Source of the DNA: Candidatus Fermentithermobacillaceae bacterium
GTDB lineage: Bacteria; Bacillota; Sulfobacillia; Fermentithermobacillales; Fermentithermobacillaceae
Length of the DNA: 64,000 nucleotides
Reading direction: 5' to 3'
Assembly: GCA_012837895.1 (NCBI GenBank)
Contig: DUQH01000082.1
Location: 1-64,000 of the forward strand
Shown here in pieces: positions 23,849-32,825 of the stretch. Each line of letters opens with the position of its first letter. Positions within the stretch are counted from its first letter, which is position 1. The position numbers and the translations under genes were made by a program. The notes under the pieces were generated by a model, which was given only the letters and a program-made list of their open reading frames with translations, was not told where the DNA came from and made no database searches.

Positions 23849-25291
23849 ATGGGCCAGATTCCTGTTGAAGTCCGTGACGAAGCTGCCCTGGAAGACTGCA
23901 GCGCAATAATTGTCGGCAAGAAAGCCTCGGCAACAGGCGAAGTGCTCTTCGGGCACAACGAAGACGATGCCGGCTACAACGTCATGATGCAGCACCTGGT
24001 TCCCAGGGCAACCCATGAGCGGGGAAAACTGCTTGAATTCGAAGCCGGATGCGCCAAGATCCCCCAGGTTGAGCAAACCTGGGCATACCTTTGGTCAGAA
24101 ACGAGAGCTAGCTGGAAGGCATCTTTCAGCGATACGTTTATCAACGAATGGGGCGTAGCAGTAGCTACTGACAACTGCTCCCCTTCCAGGGAAGACCGCC
24201 CTGAGATTACCAACGGAGGGATCGGGTACGGCTTAGGGCACCTTATCGCCCAAAGGGCCAGAACTGCCAGGGAAGGCGTTGAAATAGCAGCAGCGCTGAT
24301 AGACAAATACGGGTACACAGCGTCAGGTCGCGCATACCAGATTGTGGACAAGAACGAAGGCTGGGTGCTCCAGGTGGTGCAAGGAAAGCACTATGTGGCA
24401 AAGAGGGTTCCAGATGACGAAGTGATGTTCATACCCAATTGGTACACAATCCACCAGGTGGACTTGTCAGACAAAGATAACTACATTGCATCGGATGACA
24501 TCATTAGCTATGCCATTAGCCGTGGCTGGTACAGCCCGCAACGCCAGGGAGACTACAGCGATTTCAGTTTTGCACTAGCTTACCAGGACCCTGAAAAGAA
24601 TCAGGACGGGAACATGGTGCGCCACAAGAACGCTTTGAGGCTCATCCTCAAACGTGAACCAGAAGACCTGCGGGCGTTTTCGGTGAAACCTCCTGAAAAG
24701 CTGGGAGTTGAAGATGTAAAGGCAATCATGCGCACCCACTACGAGGGGACTGATGATGACTTGTCTGAAGGCTACCTCGTAAACCCCCACAGGACAGGCA
24801 GACGTACCATTTGCACTTCAACTACCCTTGAGAGTTTTGTGATTCAATTCAGGGAGCAGCCTGAATTCACATGCATATGGCGGACTCTGTTGAATCCGTG
24901 TACAAGCCCGTATGTACCCTGGTACCTTGGGATTACTAAGATACCTGCGGGTTACAGTTGGATATCGCCGGAAATGGCCCTGGCAAGTCACTTCAACGTT
25001 CCACAAGCTGACCTGTCATACCGTCCCGGCCGTGCGTGGTGGGCTTTCCAAAGCGTCCAAGACCTTGCCGACGCTGCATACGCCGAAGTGCTGCCGGAGA
25101 TCGAAAAGACAAGGGATGCCCTGGAACAACTGTGGGCGGACTCCCAGTCAGCCTTTGAACGGCAGGTATACGACGTATTCAAGCGCGACCCGGGGAAAGC
25201 CCGTGCAATGCTCACGGACTACACCAATGCACAAGCTGGCAAAGCATGGCGTACCTGGAGGGCATTATTTGACCAATTGATGAAGATCTAA
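23849..25291 (+). CDS. C69 family dipeptidase (PepD/PipD-like N-terminal nucleophile hydrolase)
   Basis: 480 aa. Cys17 in EDCSAIIVGKKASATGE is the expected N-terminal nucleophile, so a 16-residue propeptide would be removed autocatalytically; GHNEDDAGYN follows as in the family. Other conserved parts are GIGYGLGHLIAQRARTARE and DKNEGWVLQVVQGKHYVAKRVPDDE (in part NEGWVLQVV). It hydrolyses dipeptides in the cytosol; no signal peptide is seen. The ATG has the SD AGGAGGAG. Single rightward gene whose stop codon overlaps that of glmM. Confidence 0.94.
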   Translation: MGQIPVEVRDEAALEDCSAIIVGKKASATGEVLFGHNEDDAGYNVMMQHLVPRATHERGKLLEFEAGCAKIPQVEQTWAYLWSETRASWKASFSDTFINEWGVAVATDNCSPSREDRPEITNGGIGYGLGHLIAQRARTAREGVEIAAALIDKYGYTASGRAYQIVDKNEGWVLQVVQGKHYVAKRVPDDEVMFIPNWYTIHQVDLSDKDNYIASDDIISYAISRGWYSPQRQGDYSDFSFALAYQDPEKNQDGNMVRHKNALRLILKREPEDLRAFSVKPPEKLGVEDVKAIMRTHYEGTDDDLSEGYLVNPHRTGRRTICTSTTLESFVIQFREQPEFTCIWRTLLNPCTSPYVPWYLGITKIPAGYSWISPEMALASHFNVPQADLSYRPGRAWWAFQSVQDLADAAYAEVLPEIEKTRDALEQLWADSQSAFERQVYDVFKRDPGKARAMLTDYTNAQAGKAWRTWRALFDQLMKI

Positions 25292-26649
25292 GCGGTTGGG
25301 GGTTTCAAATTGGAAGCCCCCGACCTGATTTGCTCTGTAATCACTGATTTAAGGTAGTCAACGCACTTGTCAACCATGGCGCTATCCTGTGATTCAACCA
25401 TTATCCTGACCAAGGGTTCTGTGCCTGAGGGGCGTACCACCACCCGCCCTACGCCTTCAAGGTCCTTGCTTACCTTCCTGACAGCTGCCTGCACCTGGGG
25501 CAGGCTCACAACCTTGTCAGGGTACTGGGATTTCACGTTTACCAAGATCTGAGGCGCTTCTTTCACAACCGAAGCCAGTTCCGACAGTCTCCGGCCTGAC
25601 TTGGCAAGCACGCGTGCCAGGTTCAGGGATGTTAACATCCCGTCACCTGCCGGCAGAATGTCGCCGAAGATAATATGGCCTGACTGCTCGCCGCCCAGAG
25701 TATACCCGCCACGTTCCATCTCCTCGAGTACGAAGCGGTCTCCCACAGGAGTCCTGAGCAAGCTTATCCCGCATGAAGCCAGGTACAACTCCAGCCCTAG
25801 GTTTGCCATTACCGTTCCTACAACCGTGTTCCCAGCGAGCCGGCTGCTTGCAGCCATATCTGAAGCCATAATCGCCATTATGTGGTCTCCGTTAAGCACA
25901 TTACCCTTCTCGTCAACGGCTATACACCTGTCACCGTCCCCGTCGTATGCAAAGCCCACATCATAATCGCCCCAGGCTACCTCCTGGGCCAGGAGTGACG
26001 GGTTTGTCGAACCACACTCTTGGTTGATGTTGACCCCGTCAGGGCTGCAGTTGATAACCTTCACATTCCCACTGAGAGCCTTCCACACTTCAGGGGCAAG
26101 GTAAGATGCAGAGCCGTTAGCTGTATCAATTACAACCCTTAGCCTGGCCATGCCAGCTTCCAAGAAGTTGCTGAGAAACCCGATATAGTCTCTGACCATC
26201 CGGCTTCCGTCGATAACCCTGCCAACCTCTGCACCTACCGGCCGGGGGTAGTTGTCGGATTCCCTGAGTATCATGCGGGAAAACACTAGCTCGGTATCTT
26301 CTGAAATCTTCCTGCCGTCAGGGCCGAACACTTTGAGCCCGTTATATTCAAAAGGATTGTGGGATGCAGAAATCATCACCCCGCCGCCCATGTTGAAACG
26401 GCTCACAACAAAAGAAAGCCCCGGAGTGGTGATCACTCCCAGGCATACTGCATCTCTTCCTGTAGAAGTGATTCCTGCGACAAGAGCTGCTTCCAGCATG
26501 CCGCCGGAAATCCTTGTGTCTTTTCCTACGCAAACCGGCTTGCCCGGCGAAAGGTGCAGGCCCACAGCCTGGCCCAGTTTGAAAGCAACTTCACATATCA
26601 AATCCTCGTTAGCTATACCACGGATACCGTCAGTTCCGAACAGATTCAT
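25288..26649 (-). CDS. glmM: Phosphoglucosamine mutase
   Basis: 453 aa. Converts glucosamine-6-P to glucosamine-1-P for peptidoglycan precursors. Catalytic phosphoserine loop MISASHNPFEYNG near 100, the metal loop AYDGDGDRC (near 240), sugar-binding GGEQSGHII and the phosphate-binding RPSGTEPLVRIM are all present. The N-terminus NLFGTDGIRG is typical. The ATG has the SD GGAGGG. It is the last gene of cdaA-cdaR-glmM; in B. subtilis and others GlmM binds and inhibits CdaA. Confidence 0.98.
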   Translation of the reverse strand: MNLFGTDGIRGIANEDLICEVAFKLGQAVGLHLSPGKPVCVGKDTRISGGMLEAALVAGITSTGRDAVCLGVITTPGLSFVVSRFNMGGGVMISASHNPFEYNGLKVFGPDGRKISEDTELVFSRMILRESDNYPRPVGAEVGRVIDGSRMVRDYIGFLSNFLEAGMARLRVVIDTANGSASYLAPEVWKALSGNVKVINCSPDGVNINQECGSTNPSLLAQEVAWGDYDVGFAYDGDGDRCIAVDEKGNVLNGDHIMAIMASDMAASSRLAGNTVVGTVMANLGLELYLASCGISLLRTPVGDRFVLEEMERGGYTLGGEQSGHIIFGDILPAGDGMLTSLNLARVLAKSGRRLSELASVVKEAPQILVNVKSQYPDKVVSLPQVQAAVRKVSKDLEGVGRVVVRPSGTEPLVRIMVESQDSAMVDKCVDYLKSVITEQIRSGASNLKPPTA

Positions 26650-26745
26650 CCAAGTACCCTCCGGTTCTTTTCCATTGCCCTGTTACCTACGGCTGTACTG
26701 TTGCCTCCTGCTCTTCTGTTAGCTATGGCGTCAGGAGCTCCGGTG

Positions 26746-27960
26746 TTACCGTTTGGTCAAAGTAAGCTTGACCCGGGCGGGTTTGATGTCCACTTGCAGC
26801 ATGTCCGGGTCAGTGCCTTCAGGAGTTCGTATCCTGTAGGCAACCACCAGATCTGCAGTACCCTCGGTCCTACCGTAGGCATCTATATATACTGTTATGT
26901 CGTCCTTGGCTATTTTATCTAAGATATCGCTCCGTCCTGTAATATCTACATCCACTATCGCAGGGTCGATCTCCCACGCATAGCCCACAGGCGGAGATTC
27001 AAGTTGTACGATTACACCTTCGTAGGTCTTGGTGGTGATGTCTTCAACAATTTCAACTGTAATTAGTACACGCCCGTCCTGTACGGTTACCCCCTGGGGC
27101 AGATCAAGGGTAGCCTGATGCAGGAAGGTGCTGTCTTTTCCTGTTACGTCAATGGGTTTCGTAGATATATGCCCGATGTTTCTCAGCACCGGTTCAGGAG
27201 CCCTTATTTTCACCTGGGCAGGACTGGCTGAAACAGGTCCTACGGCAAATCCGGCCTTTGGTGTACCGCCGACTACAGCCTGTACAGGTACAATCTTTGA
27301 CGGCGGAAGAGAATTGAGGGGCACGGTAACATGCACCTGATTCGGTTCAATGCTGACTCCCGAGACTTCATTGCCGGCCCCGTCACGGGCTGACAGCTTG
27401 ACCACTGAGGTTATCGCTTCCCGCGCGCCTGAAATATCCACGATACCTTGAACATACTTGACCCTTTCTACCAACCTCTTAGGCCCTGTAACCCTTACTG
27501 TGCCGGTAGAAGGTATAGGCTCTCCCTTTTCAAAGTCTTCGTGGGGGTATCCCAGGGCTTCGATCGCCACTCCAATGTCTGCAGCGGACATTACGTCCAC
27601 GTGGAAACTGACTAGTTGGGGATTTATTTCCACGATTTTCACACCATAGGGGGCATCAACCGACAATTCAGCGGTGAACATGCCTTCACCGGCCTCAGAC
27701 AGGTTAGCGACCGCCTTTAGGCTCTCTTCATCGATCTCGTCAAGGGTCCTGGCACGTCCTTCAAAAGTAACATTGACTTTAGGAGGATCAGTCGAAACGA
27801 TGATGATCTCCTCACTGACTTCCTTGGGGACCACATCTACCGCGAAAATCCGCCTCTCCAAAGGGTTCTTATCGTTAAAGACCTGGACCCAAACGATCAG
27901 GGCCAGAATCACAGAGATTATTTTCGCTGTATAATCGTTAGTTATTACCTTCCGAATCAT
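26746..27960 (-). CDS. cdaR: CdaA regulatory protein CdaR (YbbR domains)
   Basis: 404 aa. One N-terminal membrane helix (AKIISVILALIVWVQVF, about 12-29) followed by four to five YbbR repeats facing outside; repeated phrases such as DVVPKEV, FEGRARTLDEI and VTGPKRLVERVKYVQGIVD fit. CdaR modulates the membrane diadenylate cyclase CdaA. The ATG has the SD GGAGG. Located 38 bp after cdaA and about 96 bp before glmM, the classical arrangement. Confidence 0.95.
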   Translation of the reverse strand: MIRKVITNDYTAKIISVILALIVWVQVFNDKNPLERRIFAVDVVPKEVSEEIIIVSTDPPKVNVTFEGRARTLDEIDEESLKAVANLSEAGEGMFTAELSVDAPYGVKIVEINPQLVSFHVDVMSAADIGVAIEALGYPHEDFEKGEPIPSTGTVRVTGPKRLVERVKYVQGIVDISGAREAITSVVKLSARDGAGNEVSGVSIEPNQVHVTVPLNSLPPSKIVPVQAVVGGTPKAGFAVGPVSASPAQVKIRAPEPVLRNIGHISTKPIDVTGKDSTFLHQATLDLPQGVTVQDGRVLITVEIVEDITTKTYEGVIVQLESPPVGYAWEIDPAIVDVDITGRSDILDKIAKDDITVYIDAYGRTEGTADLVVAYRIRTPEGTDPDMLQVDIKPARVKLTLTKR

Positions 27961-27998
27961 TCACCAGGCCTCCGGCTGGAAATTTGAATAACCAATGG

Positions 27999-28769
27999 CT
28001 AAGCAAGTGCTTCCAAAAGCTTTTCCCTCAAGGTCTTGGCATCAAGCCCCCTGATCAACCTTCCTCCTGACGCCAGGGAGACTGTGCCGGTTTCCTCAGA
28101 TATCACGATGGCCACAGCATCAGACACCTGGGTGATCCCCAGAGCCGCCCTGTGCCTGGAACCCAGTTCAACTGTTACAGGGTCCTGGGTTGGGGGAAGA
28201 AAACTTGCAGCTGCAGCAACCCTGTCTCCTCTTATGATGACGGCGCCGTCGTGAAGCGGGCTCCCAAACACAAAAATATTCTCAACCAGTTGGCTTGTTA
28301 CAAGGCCGTCTATGCGGATCGCATCTTCCATGTACTCCTCAAGTCCTGTTTCCCTCTCAAGCACAATAAGCCCGCCGGTTTTCTGGGAGGACAGGTTGAA
28401 GCACGCTGTGACCAGTTCATCCACTGTCTTCTCCACATCGTGTTCCTCAAGGCGGAGCAAGGATCGGGAAAACAACCTGCCGCGCCCTATCTGCTCAAGC
28501 CCTCGCCGCAGCTCGGGCTGGAACACAATGGGCAGGGCTACCAGCAGCATGGTCCTTACCTGGACCAAGATCCAGTTGATAGTGTAAAGCCTCGCCCACT
28601 GGGTGAGGGACACGAGGACAAACAGAAAAGCGACACCTTTAAGGAGCTGAACAGCTCTTGTCCCACGGATGAGCGTAAAAATCTTGTAGAACAAGTACGC
28701 CACAACTGCAATATCGACTATGGCAAGCAACACATCCTGCCAGGTGAAGAAACGAAGCTGTTCCAGCAA
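27999..28769 (-). CDS. cdaA: Diadenylate cyclase CdaA
   Basis: 256 aa. Three N-terminal membrane helices within residues 10-85, then the DAC domain with DGAVIIRGDRVAAAASFLP and GSRHRAALG (the DGA and RHR active-site motifs) and ISEETGTVS. Makes c-di-AMP from two ATP, controlling potassium and osmolyte homeostasis and wall integrity. The TTG start at 28769 has the SD AAGGGAG. It heads the cda operon; its upstream region carries a TATCAGCTGATA palindrome (28886-28897) and then the 33/33/32-bp array. Confidence 0.97.
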   Translation of the reverse strand: MLEQLRFFTWQDVLLAIVDIAVVAYLFYKIFTLIRGTRAVQLLKGVAFLFVLVSLTQWARLYTINWILVQVRTMLLVALPIVFQPELRRGLEQIGRGRLFSRSLLRLEEHDVEKTVDELVTACFNLSSQKTGGLIVLERETGLEEYMEDAIRIDGLVTSQLVENIFVFGSPLHDGAVIIRGDRVAAAASFLPPTQDPVTVELGSRHRAALGITQVSDAVAIVISEETGTVSLASGGRLIRGLDAKTLREKLLEALA

Positions 28770-28922
28770 GAACTGCCCACTCCCTTTCCTTATGTCTATA
28801 GGATATCATTCGCCCGCTGCTTAAGGAACCCTTTTTTTAGCTGTTTACTGCAGCGTTACTTGCAGAAGGAAATTCCAGGGAACAGTATCAGCTGATATCG
28901 AAGCCTATCACTTAGCCCCGGA

Positions 28923-29407
28923 CCTGGTAAAATCACCGTGTCCACCCTGCCTGGTATCGAAATTGACCACCTTTAGCGCACAGCTGGTACCAAATCCGAT
29001 CATCCCAACGCCAAACATGGGCCTAAGATCAACCAGTGCTGGCCTAACCTGGAATGGGAACCAACCACCTTTGGAGCAAACCCGGTACCAAAACCAACCA
29101 GGTTCGCCGGCAACCTGGTACCAAATTCAAGCAGGCACTGGCAGAGGTGGTATCAAAATCAACCAAGTTGATGCTTTGCCTGGTACTAAAATCGACCACT
29201 TCTACCCCAAACCTGATACCCGAATCGACCAGTTCCGGCTCAACCTGGTATCAAAACCGGCCACTCTTGGCGCAAAGCTGGTACCAGAACCGACCGCTTT
29301 CGCCACGAACCTGATACTGAAATCAACCAGCTTTGCCCCAACCTGGCACTAAAATCAACCACCTTCAGAACAAACGCGGTACCAAAATCAATCAACCTCC
29401 ACCGGTC
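28923..29407. repeat. Degenerate tandem array with regular 33-33-32 bp spacing
   Basis: About fourteen copies of a unit beginning CCTGGTACCAAAATCAACCA start at 28950, 28983, 29016, 29048, 29081, 29114, 29146, 29179, 29212, 29244, 29277, 29310, 29342 and 29375, with a shortened copy at 28923. The intervals are 33,33,32 repeated four times, giving a 98-bp higher-order period. The core holds the palindrome TGGTACCA. The units differ at many positions, yet the spacing never slips. The array fills the divergent region between cdaA and the PK-C gene. It is not coding, since 98 is not a multiple of 3. Function unknown. Confidence 0.9.
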
Positions 29408-29420
29408 ACAGTTTTCATCG

Positions 29421-29448
29421 TTTGTTTTGCTTGGTTATTGTGTATTAT
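29421..29448 (+). promoter_or_regulatory. Possible promoter of the PK-C/cupin-PGI block
   Basis: TATTAT at 29443-29448 with TTTGTT at 29421-29426 (16-bp spacer). The -10 is good, the -35 weak. It lies just beyond the repeat array and 33 bp before the next start codon. Confidence 0.4.
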
Positions 29449-29481
29449 TGGTAGTGACAGACTGGTAAAGGAGTGATTTAG

Positions 29482-30045
29482 ATGACCGTGTATTTCGACA
29501 GCCCCGGAAAACATAACACGGAAGAAGTTGCCCGGCTGGCGCTCAAACGGGCCGGGGAATTGGGCATAAACCACATAGTGGTAGCTTCAAACACAGGTTA
29601 CACTGCAAACTTCTTTGTTGAGAAGGGTCCTAAGGTCGTGTGCGTAACCCACCACGTAGGATTCCGTGAGCCCGGATTTGACGAAATGAGCCCAGAAGCA
29701 AGGGAAACACTCAAGAAGCAGGGCGCTGAAGTCTTAACCACTACCCACCTGTTCGCCAACGTGGAAAGGGCCGTCACCGGTAAGTTCGGCGGGCTCTACC
29801 CTGGAGGGCTGATTTCCCACACGTTGAGGATGTTTTCGCAGGGTACCAAAGTAGCAGTTGAGATTGCAACCATGGCCCTGGATGCAGGCCTCATCCCTTA
29901 CGGAGAACCTGTAATAGCAGTAGGAGGCACAAGCAGGGGTGCAGATACAGCCCTGGTACTCCTACCGGCTCACGCCAACGCAATATTTGACACACAAATC
30001 CTCGAGATAATCTGCAAGCCTAGAAGGCCAAAGGACACAAACTAA
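29482..30045 (+). CDS. Stand-alone pyruvate kinase C-terminal (alpha/beta) domain protein
   Basis: 187 aa. The whole protein corresponds to the C-terminal allosteric domain of pyruvate kinase, as in the small PK_C-like proteins of archaea and Bacillota; the catalytic barrel is absent. NTEEVARLALKRAGELGI, HIVVASNTGYTA and VITHHVGFREPG-like (CVTHHVGFREPG) segments support this, and IAVGGTSRGADTALVL is near the end. Function is not established; a sugar-phosphate-binding or regulatory role is a guess. The ATG has the SD AAAGGAG. It is followed after 19 bp by the cupin PGI. Confidence 0.85.
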   Translation: MTVYFDSPGKHNTEEVARLALKRAGELGINHIVVASNTGYTANFFVEKGPKVVCVTHHVGFREPGFDEMSPEARETLKKQGAEVLTTTHLFANVERAVTGKFGGLYPGGLISHTLRMFSQGTKVAVEIATMALDAGLIPYGEPVIAVGGTSRGADTALVLLPAHANAIFDTQILEIICKPRRPKDTN

Positions 30046-30064
30046 ACAAGAGGTGAGCGACAAC

Positions 30065-30865
30065 ATGATAGATCTTTCGGATATTGCAGGTTTTCCCGTA
30101 GCGTTAAAAGACGACGGCTTCCTGGAGTTTGGCCAAGGCGTGATAGTAGCTGAACCTGAAGCCAGAAGGCGCAGTGACATGGCTGAAGTATTGCTGTACC
30201 CTGAGCAAAGCGGGCCTGACGTTCTCTACCACATGTATAGGGCAACAGGCCTTGAAAGCGACAGGATACCTATGATGAATGCCGGGTTGCGCTACGATAT
30301 CACAGTGATCCATCCAGGCAAGATCGGTTCTGAATACATTAAGACCTTAGGGCATTACCACCCCATGGCTCCAGGGCAACTGTATACATATCCAGAAGTA
30401 TACCAGGTGCTTTACGGCAAAGCTCACTTTCTCATGCAAAAGGGCGGGGATGTCACAGGCGAGATTGAGGACTTCGTGATCGCCGATTTTGAGAAAGGGG
30501 ATGTTTTGCTAATCCCGCCGTTCTACGGACACGTGACAGTAAACCCTGAAAGCGGGCCTTTGGTAATGGCTAACTGGATTGCCAGGGATTTTTCCTCAAT
30601 ATATGAGCCGATCAGAGCCAGAAAAGGTATGGCGTATTATAATGTTGAATATAGGGGAAAAAGCATTTTCATGCCCAACGACAGTTACGGAACCCATCCC
30701 AAGCCGCGGCTCCAAGAACCGGTGGATATCCCGGAATTGGGCTTGTACAAGGGTAAGAGTATTTACAAGTCGCGGCAGGAAGGTGCTGACTTAAATTTCC
30801 TGGTCAAGCCCCATTTGTACGCCAAGCTTTGGCAATCTATGGGAGTTAGCCCGGCCAGGAGTTGA
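30065..30865 (+). CDS. Cupin-type glucose-6-phosphate isomerase
   Basis: 266 aa from the ATG at 30065 (SD AAGAGGTGA; a GTG at 30053 is inside the SD). Metal-binding cupin motifs: LGHYHPMAPGQLYTYPEVYQ (His-x-His and Glu) and IPPFYGHVTVNP (second His). This is the archaeal-type PGI, an iron or other metal-dependent isomerase of glucose-6-P and fructose-6-P, unrelated to the common PGI and found only patchily in bacteria. About 60 extra residues lie at the C-terminus relative to archaeal forms of about 190 aa. Context suggests a glycolysis/gluconeogenesis role together with YvcK. Confidence 0.88.
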   Translation: MIDLSDIAGFPVALKDDGFLEFGQGVIVAEPEARRRSDMAEVLLYPEQSGPDVLYHMYRATGLESDRIPMMNAGLRYDITVIHPGKIGSEYIKTLGHYHPMAPGQLYTYPEVYQVLYGKAHFLMQKGGDVTGEIEDFVIADFEKGDVLLIPPFYGHVTVNPESGPLVMANWIARDFSSIYEPIRARKGMAYYNVEYRGKSIFMPNDSYGTHPKPRLQEPVDIPELGLYKGKSIYKSRQEGADLNFLVKPHLYAKLWQSMGVSPARS

Positions 30866-30941
30866 GATGCCGGAAGTCAAGTTTTCAGACGTTGACCTAG
30901 TGGTATCTTTGAGTAGCGTCATTCTTTGAATTGAGGTCGAT

Positions 30942-31835
30942 GTGTACTTGAACCCAAATGCAAGTATCGTCATAATTACAGGGTTGTCTGGCGCCGGAAA
31001 GTCGCACGCCCTAAAAACCCTGGAGGATCTTGGGTACTTCTGTGTGGACAACCTCCCCCCGTCCCTGATTCCCAAGTTCATGGAGCTTTGCTCCCAAGGA
31101 GTAGAGCCTAGGGAGAAGATTGCCCTGGTTGTTGACATCAGGGGCGGCGAATTCTTCCAGGACCTTGCAGACGCCATGGAACAGATGACATCTTCGGGGA
31201 TAAATCCCTTGATCTTGTTCCTGGAAGCAGATGACGACACCTTGATCAAACGTTACAAACTTACACGGAGAAGGCATCCCCTTTCCGGCCAAGGGGGAAT
31301 CCTAGAGGCAATCAAGGATGAACGGAACCGCCTTAAGTCTATACGCGACCGGGCAACTACGATCGTTGACACATCGAACCTTACTCCGGCAGAGTTTAGA
31401 AAAGGGCTGCTTGAAATCATATCGCGCCATACTAAGATAAAGAAACTAATCATCACCATCATATCCTTTGGGTTCAAACACGGCCTGCCCAAAGATGCAG
31501 ATCTAGTGTTTGACGTGCGGTTTGTGCCCAACCCCCATTATGTAGCCGAATTGCAGCCTCTCACAGGGCTAGAGCTGCAGGTATCCAAGTTTGTCCTGGA
31601 TTCAGCCCTCACAAGGAGGTTCTTACGTCACCTCACGGACTTCATGGATTTCCTGTTGCCTAATTTCATTGAAGAAGGCAAGACGCACCTTACAGTTGCC
31701 ATAGGATGTACCGGAGGGCAGCACAGATCGGTAGCCATTGCGGAACACTTGAAATCCTATTTTGAGTCTAAGGAACATATGGTTGTTGTAGAGCACAGGG
31801 ATATCCATATTGGGGAATCCGGAGGTCCTGCCTAG
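30942..31835 (+). CDS. rapZ: RNase adapter/UDP-GlcNAc-sensing P-loop protein RapZ (YvcJ)
   Basis: 297 aa. N-terminal P-loop ITGLSGAGKSHALKTLEDLG, then FCVDNLPPSLIP, and the C-terminal domain with ISFGFKHGLPKDADLVFDVRFVPNP (in part SFGFKHG, DVRFVPNP) and the CTGGQHRSVAIAEHL loop. In E. coli RapZ controls glmS via small RNAs; in Bacillota the homolog YvcJ hydrolyses GTP and is linked to competence and wall-precursor status. The GTG start has GAGGTC upstream, and the stop overlaps the yvcK start. Confidence 0.96.
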   Translation: MYLNPNASIVIITGLSGAGKSHALKTLEDLGYFCVDNLPPSLIPKFMELCSQGVEPREKIALVVDIRGGEFFQDLADAMEQMTSSGINPLILFLEADDDTLIKRYKLTRRRHPLSGQGGILEAIKDERNRLKSIRDRATTIVDTSNLTPAEFRKGLLEIISRHTKIKKLIITIISFGFKHGLPKDADLVFDVRFVPNPHYVAELQPLTGLELQVSKFVLDSALTRRFLRHLTDFMDFLLPNFIEEGKTHLTVAIGCTGGQHRSVAIAEHLKSYFESKEHMVVVEHRDIHIGESGGPA

Positions 31836-32812
31836 TGAAACAACAGCTACGTCCCAAGATTGTGGTCATAGGCGGGGGTACAGGGCTGGCTACTGTCCTA
31901 AGAGGGCTGAAAATCTTCGACTATGACATTACTGCTATTGTCACAGTGGCAGATGACGGCGGCAGTTCAGGCCTGCTCCGGAAAGACATGGGGATCCTGC
32001 CCCCTGGAGATATCAGAAACTGCCTGCTAGCCCTGGCTGAAGCTGAGCCCGAAATGGCAGCTTTGTTCAACCACAGGTTCTCAAAGGGCAAGCTGAAAGG
32101 GCACAATTTCGGAAATCTGTTCTTGGCCGCCATGACAGAGATGACAGGCGACTTCCAGGAAGCGATCAGGGCTATGTCCAGGATTCTAGCAGTCAAAGGC
32201 AAGGTGTTGCCGGCCACACTGAGCAATGTATCTCTGGTGGCAGAAATGGAAGACGGCTCCATTGTGCTTGGCGAAGCGGCAATACCTCTGGCTAACGGGA
32301 GGGTCAAGAATCTCCGGTTGAGTCCTGGAAATCCCCCGGCGCTTGACGATGCTGTAGATCAGATCCGCAATGCCAACGGCATCATAATCGGACCTGGAAG
32401 CCTTTTCACATCTATTATCCCAAACCTTTTAGTCAGGGGGATAAGGCAAGCTATCCACGAATCCAATGCGTCCAAGCTTTACATATGCAATGTCATGACC
32501 CAACCAGGTGAAACTGATGACTTCACCGTATTGGATCACATACGGGCTATTGAGAAGCATGCAGGGTCACTGTTTTCCCATGTGCTGGTCAACACAGCAG
32601 GCGCTCCTGAGGATGTGCTGAGGAAGTATGCAGAAGAAGGCAAGTATCAGGTAACTGCCGATCTGGAACAACTGAAACAGGCAGGTTATGAGATCATATC
32701 CGGCGATTATCTCGCAAGAGGAGATTTGGCCAGGCACGATTCCCTGAAGCTGGCAGCTGCCATCACAGGTTTTATCGACTCCCATTGCAGGAAACAAGGA
32801 GTAACTGCATAA
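31835..32812 (+). CDS. yvcK: Gluconeogenesis factor YvcK (CofD-like, UDP-GlcNAc binding)
   Basis: 325 aa. IGGGTGLATVLRGLK and VTVADDGGSSGLLRKDMGILPPGDIRNC (in part ADDGGSSG, PPGDIRN), GNLFLAAMTEMTGDF and GPGSLFTSIIPNLLV are diagnostic of the YvcK family. It is related to the CofD phospholactate transferase but acts in Bacillota as a UDP-sugar-binding regulator needed for growth on gluconeogenic carbon and for wall synthesis. The GTG start overlaps the TAG of rapZ by one base. Confidence 0.97.
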   Translation: MKQQLRPKIVVIGGGTGLATVLRGLKIFDYDITAIVTVADDGGSSGLLRKDMGILPPGDIRNCLLALAEAEPEMAALFNHRFSKGKLKGHNFGNLFLAAMTEMTGDFQEAIRAMSRILAVKGKVLPATLSNVSLVAEMEDGSIVLGEAAIPLANGRVKNLRLSPGNPPALDDAVDQIRNANGIIIGPGSLFTSIIPNLLVRGIRQAIHESNASKLYICNVMTQPGETDDFTVLDHIRAIEKHAGSLFSHVLVNTAGAPEDVLRKYAEEGKYQVTADLEQLKQAGYEIISGDYLARGDLARHDSLKLAAAITGFIDSHCRKQGVTA

Positions 32813-32825
32813 CGACAGGTGCGTT

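Noticed and set aside
25298-25321. Rho-independent terminator
   Set aside because: The hairpin lies within glmM coding sequence and lacks a T-run on either strand.
28963-29352. Plus-strand frames of 86 and 129 aa in the 33/33/32 array
   Set aside because: The 98-bp higher-order unit shifts frame; the peptides show no consistent repeat and no SD is present.
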